Shown here: in pieces, positions 62,101 to 64,000 of the stretch | Layout of the letters: each line of letters starts with the position of its first letter | Position numbering within the stretch: position 1 is the first letter of the stretch | Assembly (NCBI RefSeq): GCF_000208745.1 | Contig: NC_030856.1 | Span: forward strand, 8,631,367-8,695,366 | Direction of reading: 5' to 3' | Length of the DNA stretch: 64,000 nt | Source of the DNA: Theobroma cacao | Lineage: Eukaryota > Streptophyta > Magnoliopsida > Malvales > Malvaceae | Translations under genes and position numbers: made by a program | The notes under the pieces: generated by a model | What the model was told of the DNA's origin: nothing | The model's input: the letters and a program-made list of their open reading frames with translations, nothing else | Database searches by the model: none

Positions 62101-63132
62101 TCTACTGTTAGAGTTGATAAATGTCTGTACACAAAAATTGTTGATAGTGGATGTGTGATTAGTAGCTTATATGTTGATGATATGCTTATTTTTGGTACAA
62201 GCATTGATGTGGTTAATAAAACAAAATGTTTTTTGACTTCTAAATTTGACATGAAAGATTTGGCAGAAGCCAAAGTTATTTTGGGTTTTAAAATCATAAG
62301 ATGTGATAGTGGCTTAATGCTAACACAAGGGCATTATGTTGAGAGGCTACTTAAAAGGTTTAGACATTTTGATGTCACACCTGTGAGTACTCCTTATGAT
62401 AGTAATATCCAATTAAAGAAAAATAGAGGTGATAGTGTAGCTTAGTCTGAGTATGCACAAATTATTGGGAGTCTGATACATTTGATGAATTATACTCGAC
62501 CAAATATAGCTTATGTTGTATGTAGACTGAGCAGATATACACAAAGTCCTAATAGAGATCATTGGACTGCCTTGAGTAGGGTGATGAAATATTTGAAAGG
62601 TACCATAAACTATGGTATTTTATATAATGGATTTCCCACTGTATTAGAAGGATACAGTAATGCTAACTGGATCTCAAATTCAGATGAGACGAAATCTACA
62701 AGTGGTTATGTATCCACCCTTGGTGGGGGTGCTATAACTTAGAAATCAGCCAAACAAACAATAATTGCTAAATCTACAATGGAGTCAGAATTTGTAGCTT
62801 TAGAGTTGGCTGGTAATGAGGCTGAGTGGTTGAGAAACCTCTTACCAGATATTCCATTGGGAATGAAACCAACACCTTCTGTGTCCATGCATTGTGATTA
62901 CTAAGCGGCAATAACCATTGCAAAGAATAAAACTTTCAATGGTAAAAATAGACACATTCGTTTGAGACATGATATAGTAAAGCAGCTGCTTAGAGATGGA
63001 ATTATATCCATTAATTATGTGAAGTCAGAGCTGAATTTGGCAGATCCTCTGACTAAACCCCTGGAAAGAAAATTAATTAATGCTACATCGAGGGGAATGG
63101 GATTTAAGCCAAATGAGAAAATCAACAAATAG
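59170..63132 (+). pseudogene. Gag-pol of the third copia element, eight stops in one frame
   Basis: A single reading frame covers the whole polyprotein, with stop codons at 59557 (TGA), 60796 (TGA), 61000 (TGA), 61054 (TAA), 62044 (TAA), 62443 (TAG), 62740 (TAG) and 62902 (TAA), and no frameshift seen. The expected start codon near 59170 reads ATA, and the first ATG in frame is at 59272. Domains: gag; zinc knuckle CFVCGKSGHHAAQC (about 60007-60048); protease with V-D-S-G-A-T at about 60180; integrase with H-T-D and R-S-D-R-G-G, its catalytic Glu codon replaced by the TAA at 61054; reverse transcriptase with Y-V-D-D near 62170; RNase H to 63132. Several stops fall where relatives have Trp or Gln. 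Confidence 0.87.
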
Positions 63133-63689
63133 TAATAACCCAACCTATGTGATTGGAAATCCCATGAATTAGGTTCATATGGGTAATAACAAGTTATTTG
63201 TTGATAAATTAATGTACTATTGAAATTATTGTCCCTCTTATGGTGTGTAAGTAGTGCAAAACTGTAATGTAAGAAAGGTTGAGTTAAACTCTTAATGCAT
63301 TCCATATTCCTTATGGGTAGTGTATTATACTGTAGTATACACTTGATGGAATCAACCTATATAAGTGTGGAGTGGGGCCGCTTCTATGAGAATTATGGCA
63401 AATTCTCTAGAGCACTTATGAATAACCAGGCACGCGCATGGCCTATTCTCGCAAAACCGCGTTGAACAGCAAAAATTGTGGAGATGTAATGTGATTGATG
63501 AAAACTATATTTCACATAAAGAATTTTGGTTCATATAAGTTACAAACTTAACCAAAATTCTGTGACTTATATTTCATTCTTTCTATGGGTGGTTCATAGC
63601 TTAAAAGGCATCAGTCACGATACATTACACTCAAATGAAATTTGACCCAGTAAAACTTCTTATAAAACTTTATGAAATATGTGGGGGAT

Positions 63690-64000
63690 TGTTGAAAAAT
63701 AATGTATTTTATAAGGTTCAAACATCCCATATTGCCAAAATACATAAAAGGTGAATGCCTTATATTGAGAAACCAACTATGGGCTTGTTGCAAGCAAGGA
63801 AAATGGAGTGGACTCGCGCGTACACCAAATTGGGCCAAACCTTTAGAAACTTCAGATTCCCTCCCTGCTCACGAATATACACGTGGGCTGTGCCCAAATG
63901 ACTTTTTGTACCTTGACTTTATTTTTTTAAGCTTTTTCAGCCTTTGATTAAATCAAAGTCTAACTCTACCATGCTTACCTAATTCTCTTGGTTTTCCTCA
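63690..64000 (+). repeat. 3' LTR of the third copia element, partial
   Basis: First 311 bases of the right LTR, preceded by a polypurine tract. Cut by the window edge. Confidence 0.88.

Larger units (their letters stand above)
58441..64000 (+). mobile_element. Ty1/copia retrotransposon, third family, runs off the window
   Basis: The left LTR starts at 58441 (TGTTGGAAAATAATGTATTT). A second copy of the same sequence starts at 63690 after a polypurine GTGGGGGAT and continues past 64000. The left LTR probably ends near 59084 (AAGGACA), so it is about 640 bp, but the primer-binding site is not of the usual TGGTATCAGAGC type and this end is inferred. Gag, protease, integrase, reverse transcriptase and RNase H are present in copia order. 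The right target duplication is outside the window. Confidence 0.88.

Noticed and set aside
1..64000. CRISPR arrays, bacterial operons, rRNA or tRNA genes
   Set aside because: None seen. The window is plant nuclear DNA, and the only tRNA-related sequences are the retrotransposon primer-binding sites.

Overview
This is a stretch of a plant nuclear genome, almost certainly a eudicot. Genes have GT-AG introns, the DNA is AT-rich, and the gene families are plant ones: SRG1-like 2-oxoglutarate/Fe(II) dioxygenases, cytosolic sulfotransferases and an organellar tyrosyl-tRNA synthetase. About half of the window is transposable-element DNA. The species cannot be fixed from the sequence. A 100-N gap (4090-4189) and a single n (5473) show it is a draft assembly.

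Left third (1-23.4 kb): a tandem array of a roughly 5.7-kb unit carrying a four-exon 2-oxoglutarate dioxygenase (2OGD) gene. Copy A (1977-5414) is broken by an LTR insertion in exon 2 and a nonsense codon in exon 4. Copy B (13658-16577) has frameshifts in exons 1 and 4. Copy C (19306-22235) is the only copy with an open frame (354 aa). Units A and B also carry a relic exon 4 of a second 2OGD gene. Because A, B and C are paralogous, B and C act as empty sites for A. They allow exact calls, with target-site duplications (TSDs), of an LTR in the exon, a 687-bp MITE-like element, a 1.6-kb solo LTR and a 2.9-kb solo LTR. A CACTA transposon end abuts unit A.

Middle (23.4-35.1 kb): a fourth, more diverged 2OGD pseudogene (D). 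Its first intron holds a decayed 9.4-kb Ty1/copia element, which in turn holds a nested 3.96-kb copia element. The nested element has one 972-aa open frame but lacks reverse transcriptase and has altered protease and integrase catalytic motifs.

Right half (37.5-64 kb): an intact organellar tyrosyl-tRNA synthetase gene (minus strand). Then come two tandem cytosolic sulfotransferase genes (minus strand). SOT-1 is split by a second copy of the 3.96-kb copia element; SOT-2 (53560-54567) is intact. Between and after them lie LTR relics, a degenerate tandem repeat of about 200 bp, a probable LINE 3' end, an RNase H relic, a second 2.7-kb solo LTR, and a third copia element (58441 to beyond the window end) whose single polyprotein frame has eight stop codons.

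The likely functional genes are 2OGD-C, the tyrosyl-tRNA synthetase and SOT-2. The most unusual signal is that the two 3.96-kb copia copies are nearly identical inside (one mismatch seen in about 2.4 kb) although the two LTRs of each copy differ by several percent. That points to gene conversion between the copies or to an assembly artefact.
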